Of a DNA stretch of 64,000 nucleotides, positions 16,980 to 26,611 are shown piece after piece; the first letter of the stretch is position 1; each line of letters begins with the position of its first letter. This DNA is from Granulicella sp. L46 (GTDB lineage: Bacteria; Acidobacteriota; Terriglobia; Terriglobales; Acidobacteriaceae). Where the stretch lies: the NCBI RefSeq assembly GCF_009765785.1, contig NZ_LMUT01000025.1:1-64000 (forward strand), read 5' to 3'. The notes below the pieces were generated by a model. The model did not search any database. It saw only the letters and a list, made by a program, of their open reading frames with translations, and had not been told where the DNA came from. Position numbers and translations under genes: made by a program.

Positions 16980-18116
16980 TTAGCGGGAACGCGTTTTGGC
17001 GCTGGGGGCTGGGGGTGGGTAGTTGGGTCTGCGCTTGGCTGGCTTGAAGACGGCTGGCTCGGTGTCGGGCTTGGCGGTGAGGTCGATGGTGCGGTGGGCC
17101 TCGACCGCGTCGGCCATGGCGTACTTTAGTTTTTCAATGCCTTCGCCGGTGACGGCTGAGATTAAATAGAGCGGCAGCTTCTTTCGCTTGGCGAAGGTGG
17201 TTAGCTTTTTGAGCTTGGCGGGGTTGGCCACGTCGGCCTTGGCGGCTACGAGGATGGTGGGCTTGGCGGCCAGGGCGGGGTCGAAGGATTTTAGCTCGGC
17301 GGTGATGACGTTGTAGTCGGCGACGGGGTCGGGGCGGGCGCTGCCGCTGGTGGAGTCGGCTGCGTCGGAGACGTCGATGAGATGGGCGAGGACGCTGGTG
17401 CGCTCGATGTGTTTGAGGAACTGGACGCCGAGGCCGGCGCCGAGGTGCGCGCCTTCGATGAGGCCCGGCATGTCGGCTACGGTGAAGCTGCGCTCATAGG
17501 GAGCGTCGCCGATTTGGACGACGCCGAGGTTGGGCTCGAGGGTGGTGAAGGCGTAGTTGGCGATCTTGGGGCGGGCGGCGGAGAGGCGCGAGATCAGCGT
17601 GGACTTGCCGACGTTGGGATAGCCTACGAGGCCGACGTCGGCGAGGAGGCGGAGTTCGAGGCGATAGTTGTGGGCGTCGCCGAGGCGGCCGAGCTCATGT
17701 TCGCGCGGGGCTTGATGCGTAGAGGTGGCGAAGTGCTGGTTGCCACGGCCACCGCGACCGCCGCGGGCGATGACGATCTCGTCGTCGGGGTGGGTGAAAT
17801 CGTGGATGACCTCGCCGGTGTCGTCGTCGTAGAGGACGGTGCCGACGGGGACTTTGAGCACGGTGTGTTCGCCGGCGGCGCCGGACATGTTGGAGCCGAG
17901 GCCGTGACCGCCGCGCTCGGATTTCCATTCGGGGTTGAAGCGGAAGTGGACGAGGGTGTTGTGGGAGAGCGAGGAGCGCATGAGGATGTCGCCGCCGTGG
18001 CCGCCGTCGCCGCCGGAGGGGCCGCCGCGGGGGACAAATTTCTCGCGGCGGAAGGCCATGCAGCCATTGCCGCCATCGCCTGCCTTGATCCGGATTCGTG
18101 CTTCATCGATGAACAT
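16980..18116 (-). CDS. obgE: Obg/CgtA ribosome-assembly GTPase
   Basis: An essential GTPase that binds the 50S subunit and links ribosome assembly to growth control. The 378-residue protein has the glycine-rich N-terminal Obg fold (residues 1-157, [33 protein letters not shown]) and the G domain: G1 GYPNVGKS near 165-172, G2 region [10 protein letters not shown]3 DMPG near 215-218, and a G4 reading AKAD in place of NKxD. It lacks the OCT domain of some Gram-positive members. ATG 18116 has GAGG 8 nt upstream. Confidence 0.96.
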   Translation of the reverse strand: MFIDEARIRIKAGDGGNGCMAFRREKFVPRGGPSGGDGGHGGDILMRSSLSHNTLVHFRFNPEWKSERGGHGLGSNMSGAAGEHTVLKVPVGTVLYDDDTGEVIHDFTHPDDEIVIARGGRGGRGNQHFATSTHQAPREHELGRLGDAHNYRLELRLLADVGLVGYPNVGKSTLISRLSAARPKIANYAFTTLEPNLGVVQIGDAPYERSFTVADMPGLIEGAHLGAGLGVQFLKHIERTSVLAHLIDVSDAADSTSGSARPDPVADYNVITAELKSFDPALAAKPTILVAAKADVANPAKLKKLTTFAKRKKLPLYLISAVTGEGIEKLKYAMADAVEAHRTIDLTAKPDTEPAVFKPAKRRPNYPPPAPSAKTRSR

Positions 18117-18440
18117 TAACGTGCCTCAACTCAAAGTTTACAGAAAGGAGGGTGGTTGGGCGGTATCCGGCCGGAGTTGAGCGGGATGGGACGGGGAGAG
18201 TGAAAAATTACAGTTCGTTCACAGGATTTCCAAAGCCCGTCGCGTAAGGTTAAGACATTCATCCATCACGCTGGTGAGCAGCGCCGCCAGCTGTCTTGTT
18301 TGCGGGGAAGCAAGCAAGGCTTTTTAATCGAAAACCCCATTGGGGAACGCTCCTGGGAGATCGTCGCGGCACCAGACGGAATGTCGGGTCGCAGAGTGAA
18401 TCTCAGGACTACGTCGCAGCACAATTTCAGGAGGAACCGA
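18117..18440. other. Divergent intergenic region, obgE / TonB-dependent receptor
   Basis: About 320 bp that must contain both outward promoters. Only short dyads (CCCCATTGGGG near 18335-18345) and a strong AGGAGG ribosome-binding site for the receptor (18429-18434) were seen. No ORF starting here has its own ribosome-binding site. Confidence 0.4.
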
Positions 18441-21400
18441 ATGTTGTTAAGGATACGTGTTTCGCACAAGCTTTCAGCTTGGTGCGCAGCCGCGGTATTT
18501 GGCTTTGCGGGCATGATGGCGAATGGCCAATCGACGACCCAGGGCGGCATTGCAGGAACGGTGGAAGACGTCACAAGCGCGGTGATCCCCGGCGCGGCCA
18601 TTACCGTTCATAATGACGGGACCAATGCAGAGCAGCATCTGACAGCAGATAGCAGCGGCTACTTCAAGGCTCCACTATTGGAGCCGGGCACCTATACGGT
18701 GACAGTTTCGGCCGCGGGGTTTGGCGATTTCAGGTCGAGCTCGGTGATTGTGCAGGTCGGCCAGGTTACATCTCTGGAACCGCATTTGAAGGCGGGCGCC
18801 ACGAATCAGACGGTAGAGGTTTCGGCGGAGACTCCGTTGGTGAATCTTGAGTCGCCGGACTTTTCGTCCAATCTGAACAAGCAGGCCCTGGACAATATTC
18901 CAATCAACAACCGCCGGTGGTCGAGTCTTGCGATGACGACGCCGGGTGTGGTGTCGGACTCGAATGGATTTGGACTTGTCAGCGTTCGCGGCATCAGCCC
19001 GATTCTGAATAACGTGCTGATCGACGGCGCGGATGACAACCAGGCTTATTACTCGGAAGAGCGTGGACGTACGCGTGAGGCGTATTCGACCTCGGCGAGC
19101 GCGGTGCGTGAGTTCGCGGTGAACACGGGCGTGTATGGCGCAGAGTATGGCCGGGCGGCGGGCGCGGTGATCAACTCGGTGACCACAAGCGGTTCCAACC
19201 AGTTGCATGGCGAGGCGTACTTCTACGACCGCGAGAGCAAATGGAATGCTTACAATTCTTTCAGCACAATCACGACCTTGGATCCGACGACAGGGAAGTA
19301 CGTCGCGAATCCGTTGAAGCCTGAAGACTTGCGCAAGATTTACGGTTTCACCGTTGACGGCGCCATCATCAAGAACAAACTGTTCTGGGTGTACACCTTC
19401 GATCAGCATCACCGTACCTTCCCTGGTGTTGCAGTGCCGAGCTCGCCGAGTACGTTCTATTCGCTGCCGAATGCGACGCTCGCGCCGGCTGCAAGCTGTA
19501 GCCAGACGACCGGCTACTTGTCAGGCGATACCAATTCAATTGATCAACAAGTCTGCTTGCTGGCAGCCCGTCAGGGGATCAGCTATGCACAGGCGGCAAC
19601 GGATTGGGACAACGGCATTAGCGGTCTGAATAGCGACCTCGGAACCGTTCCTCGTGTTGGCGATCAAGAGATTAATACGCCGAAGCTTGATTGGCAGGTC
19701 AATAGCAAGGAACATGTCAGCTTCCTTTATCACCGTCTGCGTTGGGACTCTCCCGGTGGTGTGCAGACTGCGGCCACGGACAACTATGGTGTCGACACGT
19801 GGGGCAATGACTACGTGAAACTAGATTACGGTGTGGCCAAACTGACCAGCTTGGTCTCAACGAACATCAGCAATGAGTTGCTGTATCAGTATGGGCGCGA
19901 GCTGAATAACGAAAGTCAGCAGCCTTACAGTGCTTACACGTTGGCGAATCTGGTCGGAAGCGGAAACTCGGCGGGTAATGTTCCAGAGGTATCGATCGAT
20001 ACGAGCGTGTTTGCGAACATCGGTTCTCCTTATTATTCCTACCGCAAGGCGCTGCCGGATGAACGCAAGTGGCAGGTCGCGGATGTGCTGCACTACAACC
20101 GCGGTAATCACACCTTCACCTTCGGTGGCGATGTGGTTCACAACTACGACCTGATCAACAATACGTATGAGAGCAATGGGGATTACAGCTACACCTATCT
20201 CGGTACGTACTTCAATGATCTGTTGAATAAGACCGCTGGCACGTCGAACTCCACCTGCGGTTCCTCTACATCCCAAACCTCCAGCTCCACCACGACTGCG
20301 GCGCAGGCTGTCGGTAAGCTACCCTGCTACGCGAATTTTTATCAAGGTTTCGGAAATCCAGTGTTTGCGATCAGTACGCTGGACTACAGCGGGTTCGTGC
20401 AGGACAACTGGAAGGTGTCTCCACGGCTCACTCTAGAACTTGGCGTGCGTTATGACTACGAGTTCTTGCCGTCGCCAGTACCCAACCTTATTACTCCAAC
20501 AACCGGCTTCACGCCGTATGCGCAATTGGGCAATCACCCGAGTGACAAGAACAATATTGGGCCGCGCGTCGGCTTCTCTTACGACGCTTTCGGAGATGGG
20601 AAGACGGTTGTCCGTGGGGGATATGGCATGTTCTATGGCCGTGTCACCAATGGCGTTCTGCTGAATGTGCTGCTGAACACGGGTAGCCCGAATGGGCAGT
20701 ACACGACGACGTATAAGAATACTTACTATTGCAATGGAACCACCGTGGCTTGTACTGGCAGCAACACGCTGTCGGGTTCTGGTCCGTTGCTTCCGAACAT
20801 TGTTCAAGCAGGTGCGGCACCGAAGCCGAGTTCGTACTATCTTGCCAAGAATCTTCAGAATCCGATGGTGCATGAGTTCGATCTGATCGTTCAGCAGCAG
20901 ATGGGAAGAGGCACGGTGTTCTCTGTCAGCTATCTCGGAGCGATGGGCCGGGAACTGCCTAACTTCCTTGATGTGAATCTCGATCCGACGACAGTCACAC
21001 CCACAACGATCACGCTTCAGCCATATAGCGCCAGCCTTCCTTCGCTGGGGCCTGCTGTAAAACTTAATACAACATTTGTTGTGCCGACTTACACCAAATA
21101 CGGTAACCAGGCTCTGTTTGGACCAACTGCCACTGCATACCAGTCGATCACACAGGTAACCAGCAACATCAATTCCAGCTACAACGCCGCAGTGTTTGAA
21201 ATTCAGAACCGCTCGATCCGCAACCTGCAGTTTGACTTCAACTACACGTGGTCTCACGCGCTGGACTTCAACCAGAATGCTACGACAACCGTTACGGGGA
21301 ATAACTGGTATGACCCGTATTCCAACCCGCGTGTCAATTACGGCAACTCCGGCTATAACGTACCTAACCGGTTTGTCGGATATGTTCTCTACAAACTTCC

Positions 21401-21866
21401 ACAACTCAGCGGGCACAGTTGGTATACCTATCTGAGCAATGGATGGAGCGTGGATACGTCGTTCCAGATGCAGAGTGGGTTGCCTTATAGCGCCAATGTA
21501 AGCAGCTTTGCGGGCAATGGCATTGTTTCCGATTGGAATGGTTCGGGTGGATTGTCAATCATTCCGGGTCTTGGCATCAATACGTACAAGACGCCTCGCA
21601 AGATCGTGGACGATCTCCGTGTGCAGAAGGAGTTTACCTTCGCGGGTAAATACAACCTGCAGTTCATGGCGAACATGTTCAACGTGGCCAACCATCAGAA
21701 CATCGATGGAGTGGGTACGACCGCGTACAAGCTGGCAAGTACGGGAGCTACGACGGGCACGGCTACCTTCCAGGCACCTACCTTCCAGGTACCAACGAGC
21801 AGTAACAACAGTGGTTTTCTCTACACTCCTCGTCAGATAGAGATTGCCACCCGTTTCACCTTCTAA
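18441..21866 (+). CDS. TonB-dependent receptor with N-terminal carboxypeptidase-regulatory domain (Oar-like)
   Basis: An outer-membrane receptor of the large family expanded in Acidobacteriota, thought to take up oligosaccharides or other large ligands; the ligand is unknown. ATG 18441 has AGGAGG with 6-nt spacing and gives 1,141 residues; an open frame from 18300 lacks such support. Order: signal peptide (to about residue 30, ending ANGQS), Ig-like CarboxypepD_reg domain (GGIAGTVEDVTSAVIPGAAITV, about 35-110), plug domain with the VRGISPILNNVLIDGADDN segment (about 185-200), then a beta-barrel ending in aromatic F at the C-terminus (RFTF). It is a single-gene unit closed by a terminator at 21890-21922. 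Confidence 0.93.
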   Translation: MLLRIRVSHKLSAWCAAAVFGFAGMMANGQSTTQGGIAGTVEDVTSAVIPGAAITVHNDGTNAEQHLTADSSGYFKAPLLEPGTYTVTVSAAGFGDFRSSSVIVQVGQVTSLEPHLKAGATNQTVEVSAETPLVNLESPDFSSNLNKQALDNIPINNRRWSSLAMTTPGVVSDSNGFGLVSVRGISPILNNVLIDGADDNQAYYSEERGRTREAYSTSASAVREFAVNTGVYGAEYGRAAGAVINSVTTSGSNQLHGEAYFYDRESKWNAYNSFSTITTLDPTTGKYVANPLKPEDLRKIYGFTVDGAIIKNKLFWVYTFDQHHRTFPGVAVPSSPSTFYSLPNATLAPAASCSQTTGYLSGDTNSIDQQVCLLAARQGISYAQAATDWDNGISGLNSDLGTVPRVGDQEINTPKLDWQVNSKEHVSFLYHRLRWDSPGGVQTAATDNYGVDTWGNDYVKLDYGVAKLTSLVSTNISNELLYQYGRELNNESQQPYSAYTLANLVGSGNSAGNVPEVSIDTSVFANIGSPYYSYRKALPDERKWQVADVLHYNRGNHTFTFGGDVVHNYDLINNTYESNGDYSYTYLGTYFNDLLNKTAGTSNSTCGSSTSQTSSSTTTAAQAVGKLPCYANFYQGFGNPVFAISTLDYSGFVQDNWKVSPRLTLELGVRYDYEFLPSPVPNLITPTTGFTPYAQLGNHPSDKNNIGPRVGFSYDAFGDGKTVVRGGYGMFYGRVTNGVLLNVLLNTGSPNGQYTTTYKNTYYCNGTTVACTGSNTLSGSGPLLPNIVQAGAAPKPSSYYLAKNLQNPMVHEFDLIVQQQMGRGTVFSVSYLGAMGRELPNFLDVNLDPTTVTPTTITLQPYSASLPSLGPAVKLNTTFVVPTYTKYGNQALFGPTATAYQSITQVTSNINSSYNAAVFEIQNRSIRNLQFDFNYTWSHALDFNQNATTTVTGNNWYDPYSNPRVNYGNSGYNVPNRFVGYVLYKLPQLSGHSWYTYLSNGWSVDTSFQMQSGLPYSANVSSFAGNGIVSDWNGSGGLSIIPGLGINTYKTPRKIVDDLRVQKEFTFAGKYNLQFMANMFNVANHQNIDGVGTTAYKLASTGATTGTATFQAPTFQVPTSSNNSGFLYTPRQIEIATRFTF

Positions 21867-21889
21867 AGTAACTAGAGCGTAAGCAATGC

Positions 21890-21922
21890 AGGGCGATGGC
21901 TTCGGCTATCGCCCTGTTTTTT
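21890..21922 (+). terminator. Intrinsic terminator after the first TonB-dependent receptor
   Basis: AGGGCGATGGC (21890-21900) pairs with GCTATCGCCCT (21905-21915), with one G-T wobble and a TTCG tetraloop, followed by G and six T residues. Confidence 0.92.
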
Positions 21923-22163
21923 GTGCAGAAATGTTAGTTCGAGGCCGGCACTTCGATAAAAAGCGCGCAAATAAGTTGCCATTTACAGGACTGACATGAT
22001 GTACAGTCATAGTATTCAAAGACCTTGTACCTACCTTAGCGGGATGATGCGCATTTCGACGCATTGACATTTCTGCTTTCAGACGAGAGTCGGCACCTAT
22101 TAAACGCTACCGATACGGCATGTATCGAGGCCAGCTTTAATCACCTCCAGGAGAGTCAGACCT

Positions 22164-25100
22164 ATGCGCAAACTTCTTTCTTTGCTGTTGTTTTGCTGTT
22201 TTCTGGCCCCGGGTTTAGCGGCGAAGGCGCAGCAGACCTTAGGTTCGCTGAACGGAACAGTGCTCGACAGCTCGGGCGCGGCGGTTCCGGGATCCACGGT
22301 GACCGCGACGGACGCGGCGATCGGCGTGACGCGCACGACCAAGGCGCAGTCGAACGGATTTTTCCAGATATTCAACTTGCCGGTGGGCACCTATTCGGTG
22401 AAGGCTACGCATGAAGGTTTCGAGACGACGGAGCTGGCGGGCGTCGAGGTACAGGAGGCCGGGGCGAAGACGTTGAACCTGGCGCTCAAGGTGGGTAATG
22501 TTTCTACCTCAGTAACTGTGACGGCGACACCGCTGCTGAATGCGACCGACGATACCAACGGATACACGCTGGATAAAGCGCAGATTGCCTTGACGCCATT
22601 GGCGACGGGTAGCTTTACGCAGCTGGCAGTGCTGAGCCCGGGCGTGAGCGCGGAACTTTTGAGCAACCTGGATACGAACTCGGGGTTGGGTAACCAACCG
22701 ATCTGGGCGAATGGGCAGCGGGATACGTCGAACACGTTCCAGGTGAATGGTGTGGACGCAACCAATCTCTTCAACGGCAAGAGCTCGAGCGGATCGAACT
22801 CGCAGCGGTATGCGTTCAATATTGGACAGAGTTCTGCTGTGGGTGGCGCGGCGGGCGTGGGCACGTCGGTGTATGGCTCGAACGGAAACAGCTTGCCTTC
22901 TCCTCCTCCGGAGTTTTTGCAGGAGTTGCGCGTGAATACGTCGATGTATGACGCGCAGCAGGGCGCGACGAGCGGCGCGCAGATCGATGCGAACACGAAC
23001 AGCGGAACGAATAATTTTCATGGCCAGGTGTATGGGTCGTTTGCCAACAACTCGCTGAATGCCTCACCGTTCTTCTTCAACCAGCAGGCGCAGCTTGCAA
23101 CCATTGGCGTAGGCGCGTTTCCGGCGAGTTTGGCAAACCCGGCGTTGCATCGTTGGTCTACGGGCTTCACGCTCGGTGGCCCTATTGTCAAGGACAAGCT
23201 GTTCTTCTTCGTGGCGTATCAGCACCGGTATAACAGCGATCAGTCAACTGGGCTCTCACAGATGACGGTGCCGGAGGATCTGACGGACGACCGATCGACT
23301 GCGGGTCTTGAAGCTGCAGCAAATTCATGGAAGGGCTCAGGTAGTTTCACCAGCCCGATTGGGCCAATCGCCACTGCACTGATGAATGCCAAGCTGCCTA
23401 ATGGGCAATACCTGATTCCGTCGAACCAGGCTCCGGGGCAGGCGATCCAGTATGGCGTGCCGAACGTGACGCTGCTTGGCACCTCGACGCTGGTTGCCGA
23501 CCAGGCGAACGTCGCCGTGGATTACGACGTGACGAAGACCGACCGACTATCGGCAAAGTATTACTACCAGAACGATCCGGTAAATAAGCCGTACGGGTTT
23601 TCGCAGACGGGCGGTTTTCCTGTGACGCAGAGCAATGGCGCGCAGGTGTTCGCTCTCGACAACACGATCACGATCGGGTCGAAGATCAATTGGGAGCAGC
23701 GGCTGGGCTTCGATCGTATGGGATCGTACAGCTTCTTCCGGCAGACTCTTCCACCGGACCCAGCGCTCGGCGCGAACTATGGCGTTGCTTCGGAAGGCTC
23801 GCCCGGAGAGTATGCTCCTGGCCTGGCTGGACTGGATCTAGTGGAGTTTGCGTATGATAATCCGGATTCGCCCTCGCTGGCGACGGGGCCGGATAGCGCG
23901 TTTGTGAACACCGGCTTTTTCCAAAACCGGATCAACCCCTCGACCAACGTGATTTTCGCGCTGGGCAAGCATACGATCGTCGCTGGCGGCGGGTATAGCT
24001 ACACGCAGCTGAACATCAAGAATAACCGGACGGGCATTGCGCAGATCAAGACAAAGAACTTCGAGACCTTCCTGGAGGATCAGTCAAAGAGCTCTGCGAT
24101 TCTCGAATCAGACTGCGTGGCCCCACAGTGCAGCACACCGCGAAACAATGCGAACCGCTACTATCGTTCCAATGAGATCGCAGGGTATGTGCAGGACAAG
24201 TGGCAGGCATTGCCGAACCTGAGCATTACGGCGGGCGTTCGTTACGACTATCATGGCGGGCTCACGGAGAAGTACGGCAACATGTTCAACTTCGATCCGA
24301 GCGCTTATGACGTAACGGGAACTTCGACGACTGGCTTCACTGTAGAGAATGCCGGCTTTGTGATTGCAGGCAATAACAAGTACCACCCGACGCCGGGGAC
24401 GTCTAATTCAACGTTGACGGGTCGGCAGTGGGGCATCTCGCCGCGGCTGGGCTTTGCCTATACGCCAAAGGCGCTGAGCAACAAGGTAGTCATCAACGGC
24501 GGCGCGGGCATGTATTACGATCGCGGCGAGCTATTCACTTATCTGTCTCAGCCCGCGGGTAGCGGCAACGGTGGGCCGTTTGGTGTGACCGAGTCGTCAC
24601 CGTTAGCCAGCTACATTATTGGCGCGGGAACGACTCTGGCGGATCCGATCGGCAGCGCATATGCGGCTGCCCCACCCCCGACTTCAGACCCTGGCGTTAT
24701 CAACATAGCGCTGCAGGATACGTTGAATGGGATGACGGGCACGACGCCCGGCGCGGGCCCCAATTGCGGCGGCAACAATCAACAGAATTCCACCTACTAT
24801 ACGTGCTCGGTCGCGCTGAACTTTGGCGCGTACGACAAGAACAACGTGCTGCCGTACACCGTCAATTTTGCGTTGAACATCCAGTGGCAGCCGACCAACG
24901 ATCTGGCCATCACGATTGGCTATAGCGGCAACCGCGGTCGCCACTCGATCATTCCTATTCCGTTCAACGAGCCGGGCCTTGCGACGGCAACGAACCCGAT
25001 CCATGGTGAGACGGACACGTATGGCTTTGAAGTCCTCAACCAAAACTCATTTATTGGTTACAACTATGCGCCGATTGGCAGTGAGCCGTGGGACACGGAA

Positions 25101-26261
25101 GACGGTGGCAACGTGGACTTCCGCGCTCCGTATGTTGGATTCAGTCCCAACGCGGCGTTGTTCAAATCAGTAGGAACTTCAGCGTATGACTCACTGCAGT
25201 TTCATGTGGAGAAGCGGCTCTCGCATCACTTCCAAGGCGGTGTGAGCTACACGTGGGGCCATGCGCTCGACGAGCAGAGCGATATTGGTCTGTTCTTCAC
25301 GGGCAACAACCCGAATGATCTGCATCAGTCGTACGCATCGTCTGACTTCGATCGCACGCACACGTTCACGATGAACTTCCAGGCGATGCTTCCAAACTTC
25401 GCCAAGGAGCATTCCGTCATGTCTTATTTTGTCAACGACTGGAGTTTGACGGGTCTTGCGGTTGTGCAGAGTGGCGAGCCGTATTCACTATATGAATTCT
25501 ATGGTGCAGTGGGCAGCGCGTATTTCGGCAATTTCCCAACGCTGATGAACCCCGTCCTCCCGATCGCGAATCCAAAGGCAGCGAAGACATCCGGCCTGAC
25601 CGGCAATCCGGGCGACTTCCGCGGTACGGGTGGCGACTACATTCCGACGGTCAACCCGGATGATATTGCCATCAACTACCTCGCGCCAGGCAGCAAGGGC
25701 GTTCCGACCGCGGCACAAGGTAATGAAGGCGATCCGGTGGACATCTACGAGACGGATTTCTCGCCAGGGAACCAGCGCAACATCTTCCGGCAGGCCATGC
25801 AGAAGCGCCTGGATATCTCAATCCGCAAGAACTTCCGTGTAAGTGACCGGATCACGATTCAGTACGAGTTCAACATTTTCAACTTGTTCAACACCACCAG
25901 CCTGGACATCCCGCAGAACCAGACGCAGATTCGCCAGAGCTTTGCCTGTTCGACCACGGCGAATGCGATCGAAGACAACAATTGCGCGGCGGGCTTTTTG
26001 GGGTTCGGACAAATTGCTACCAGTCCGGCGACGGCGGATCAACAGACTGCTTTGACCAACCTGGACCAGAAGCCGATTTTCAATGGTTCAGGGAAGACAA
26101 CCACGATTCCTACCACCCTCAATCCGGGTCAGGGATCCTGCACCGCGTTTGGCGCCGACCTCAGCGGAACGTGCCCGAACAACGGCGCGAACTTTGGGTC
26201 GGTCACGGGGACGATTGGCGGGAACCGGGCAATCACCATGGCGCTGCACGTGACGTTCTAA
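22164..26261 (+). CDS. TonB-dependent receptor with N-terminal carboxypeptidase-regulatory domain (Oar-like), second copy
   Basis: A 1,365-residue outer-membrane receptor. ATG 22164 is preceded by CAGGAGAG with about 9-nt spacing. The signal peptide is MRKLLSLLLFCCFLAPGLAAKA. The CarboxypepD_reg domain follows (LGSLNGTVLDSSGAAVPGST, about residues 28-110), then the plug with FQVNGVDATNLFNGKSS and the barrel, with many NN/aromatic strands and a final aromatic residue (LHVTF). It is clearly paralogous to the previous receptor but too diverged to be a recent duplication. It is separated from it by a terminator and about 240 bp containing a GACTG/CAGTC dyad near 21989-22008, so it is probably transcribed separately. 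Confidence 0.93.
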   Translation: MRKLLSLLLFCCFLAPGLAAKAQQTLGSLNGTVLDSSGAAVPGSTVTATDAAIGVTRTTKAQSNGFFQIFNLPVGTYSVKATHEGFETTELAGVEVQEAGAKTLNLALKVGNVSTSVTVTATPLLNATDDTNGYTLDKAQIALTPLATGSFTQLAVLSPGVSAELLSNLDTNSGLGNQPIWANGQRDTSNTFQVNGVDATNLFNGKSSSGSNSQRYAFNIGQSSAVGGAAGVGTSVYGSNGNSLPSPPPEFLQELRVNTSMYDAQQGATSGAQIDANTNSGTNNFHGQVYGSFANNSLNASPFFFNQQAQLATIGVGAFPASLANPALHRWSTGFTLGGPIVKDKLFFFVAYQHRYNSDQSTGLSQMTVPEDLTDDRSTAGLEAAANSWKGSGSFTSPIGPIATALMNAKLPNGQYLIPSNQAPGQAIQYGVPNVTLLGTSTLVADQANVAVDYDVTKTDRLSAKYYYQNDPVNKPYGFSQTGGFPVTQSNGAQVFALDNTITIGSKINWEQRLGFDRMGSYSFFRQTLPPDPALGANYGVASEGSPGEYAPGLAGLDLVEFAYDNPDSPSLATGPDSAFVNTGFFQNRINPSTNVIFALGKHTIVAGGGYSYTQLNIKNNRTGIAQIKTKNFETFLEDQSKSSAILESDCVAPQCSTPRNNANRYYRSNEIAGYVQDKWQALPNLSITAGVRYDYHGGLTEKYGNMFNFDPSAYDVTGTSTTGFTVENAGFVIAGNNKYHPTPGTSNSTLTGRQWGISPRLGFAYTPKALSNKVVINGGAGMYYDRGELFTYLSQPAGSGNGGPFGVTESSPLASYIIGAGTTLADPIGSAYAAAPPPTSDPGVINIALQDTLNGMTGTTPGAGPNCGGNNQQNSTYYTCSVALNFGAYDKNNVLPYTVNFALNIQWQPTNDLAITIGYSGNRGRHSIIPIPFNEPGLATATNPIHGETDTYGFEVLNQNSFIGYNYAPIGSEPWDTEDGGNVDFRAPYVGFSPNAALFKSVGTSAYDSLQFHVEKRLSHHFQGGVSYTWGHALDEQSDIGLFFTGNNPNDLHQSYASSDFDRTHTFTMNFQAMLPNFAKEHSVMSYFVNDWSLTGLAVVQSGEPYSLYEFYGAVGSAYFGNFPTLMNPVLPIANPKAAKTSGLTGNPGDFRGTGGDYIPTVNPDDIAINYLAPGSKGVPTAAQGNEGDPVDIYETDFSPGNQRNIFRQAMQKRLDISIRKNFRVSDRITIQYEFNIFNLFNTTSLDIPQNQTQIRQSFACSTTANAIEDNNCAAGFLGFGQIATSPATADQQTALTNLDQKPIFNGSGKTTTIPTTLNPGQGSCTAFGADLSGTCPNNGANFGSVTGTIGGNRAITMALHVTF

Positions 26262-26281
26262 CTCAACGTACAAACCGTACG

Positions 26282-26314
26282 TGGGCGGCAGCTTCGGCTG
26301 CCGCCCATTCTTTT
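26282..26314 (+). terminator. Intrinsic terminator after the second TonB-dependent receptor
   Basis: TGGGCGGCAGC (26282-26292) pairs perfectly with GCTGCCGCCCA (26297-26307) around a TTCG tetraloop, followed by TTCTTTTT. Confidence 0.95.
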
Positions 26315-26447
26315 TGCGAAGGCGGGTGCGTTGGTCAAGGCCTATGAGTGCATGACGATGGTTTAATTCCCGAAATGGGAATCCCAGCTCGCTTCCCATA
26401 TTGGTCGTAGTTCGTTAGGCTCGAAGTACACGGAATTTTATAGTTTT

Positions 26448-26519
26448 AGACTTTACGGATTTCGTTGGTCTACGGACTACGGATTTTGTTGATCTAGACT
26501 CTTTGGATTTTCTTATCTT
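26448..26519. repeat. Three 24-bp imperfect tandem repeats in the gap before the interrupted receptor gene
   Basis: Units at 26448-26471, 26472-26495 and 26496-26519 share the core GGATTT(C/T)-TT and end in TCT or CTT. The surrounding 26316-26611 stretch holds no gene and no other structure. The spacing is near two helical turns, so regulator binding is one possibility. Confidence 0.6.
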
Positions 26520-26611
26520 TTGATCGCCTGTCTGCCCAGGCGGTTACACATGTTCGGTCACTCCCCTCTGCGTTTCAGGAGCTCCGGCCTTCCCCGGAGC
26601 GGAGTTCGGCT

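Noticed and set aside
17382-18119. A 245-residue + strand ORF opposite obgE
   Set aside because: Composition is a mirror of the glycine-rich Obg sequence; obgE itself is certain on the minus strand.
18117-18440. A riboswitch upstream of the first TonB-dependent receptor gene (for example a cobalamin type)
   Set aside because: No conserved box of a known riboswitch class was recognised; only short dyads are present.
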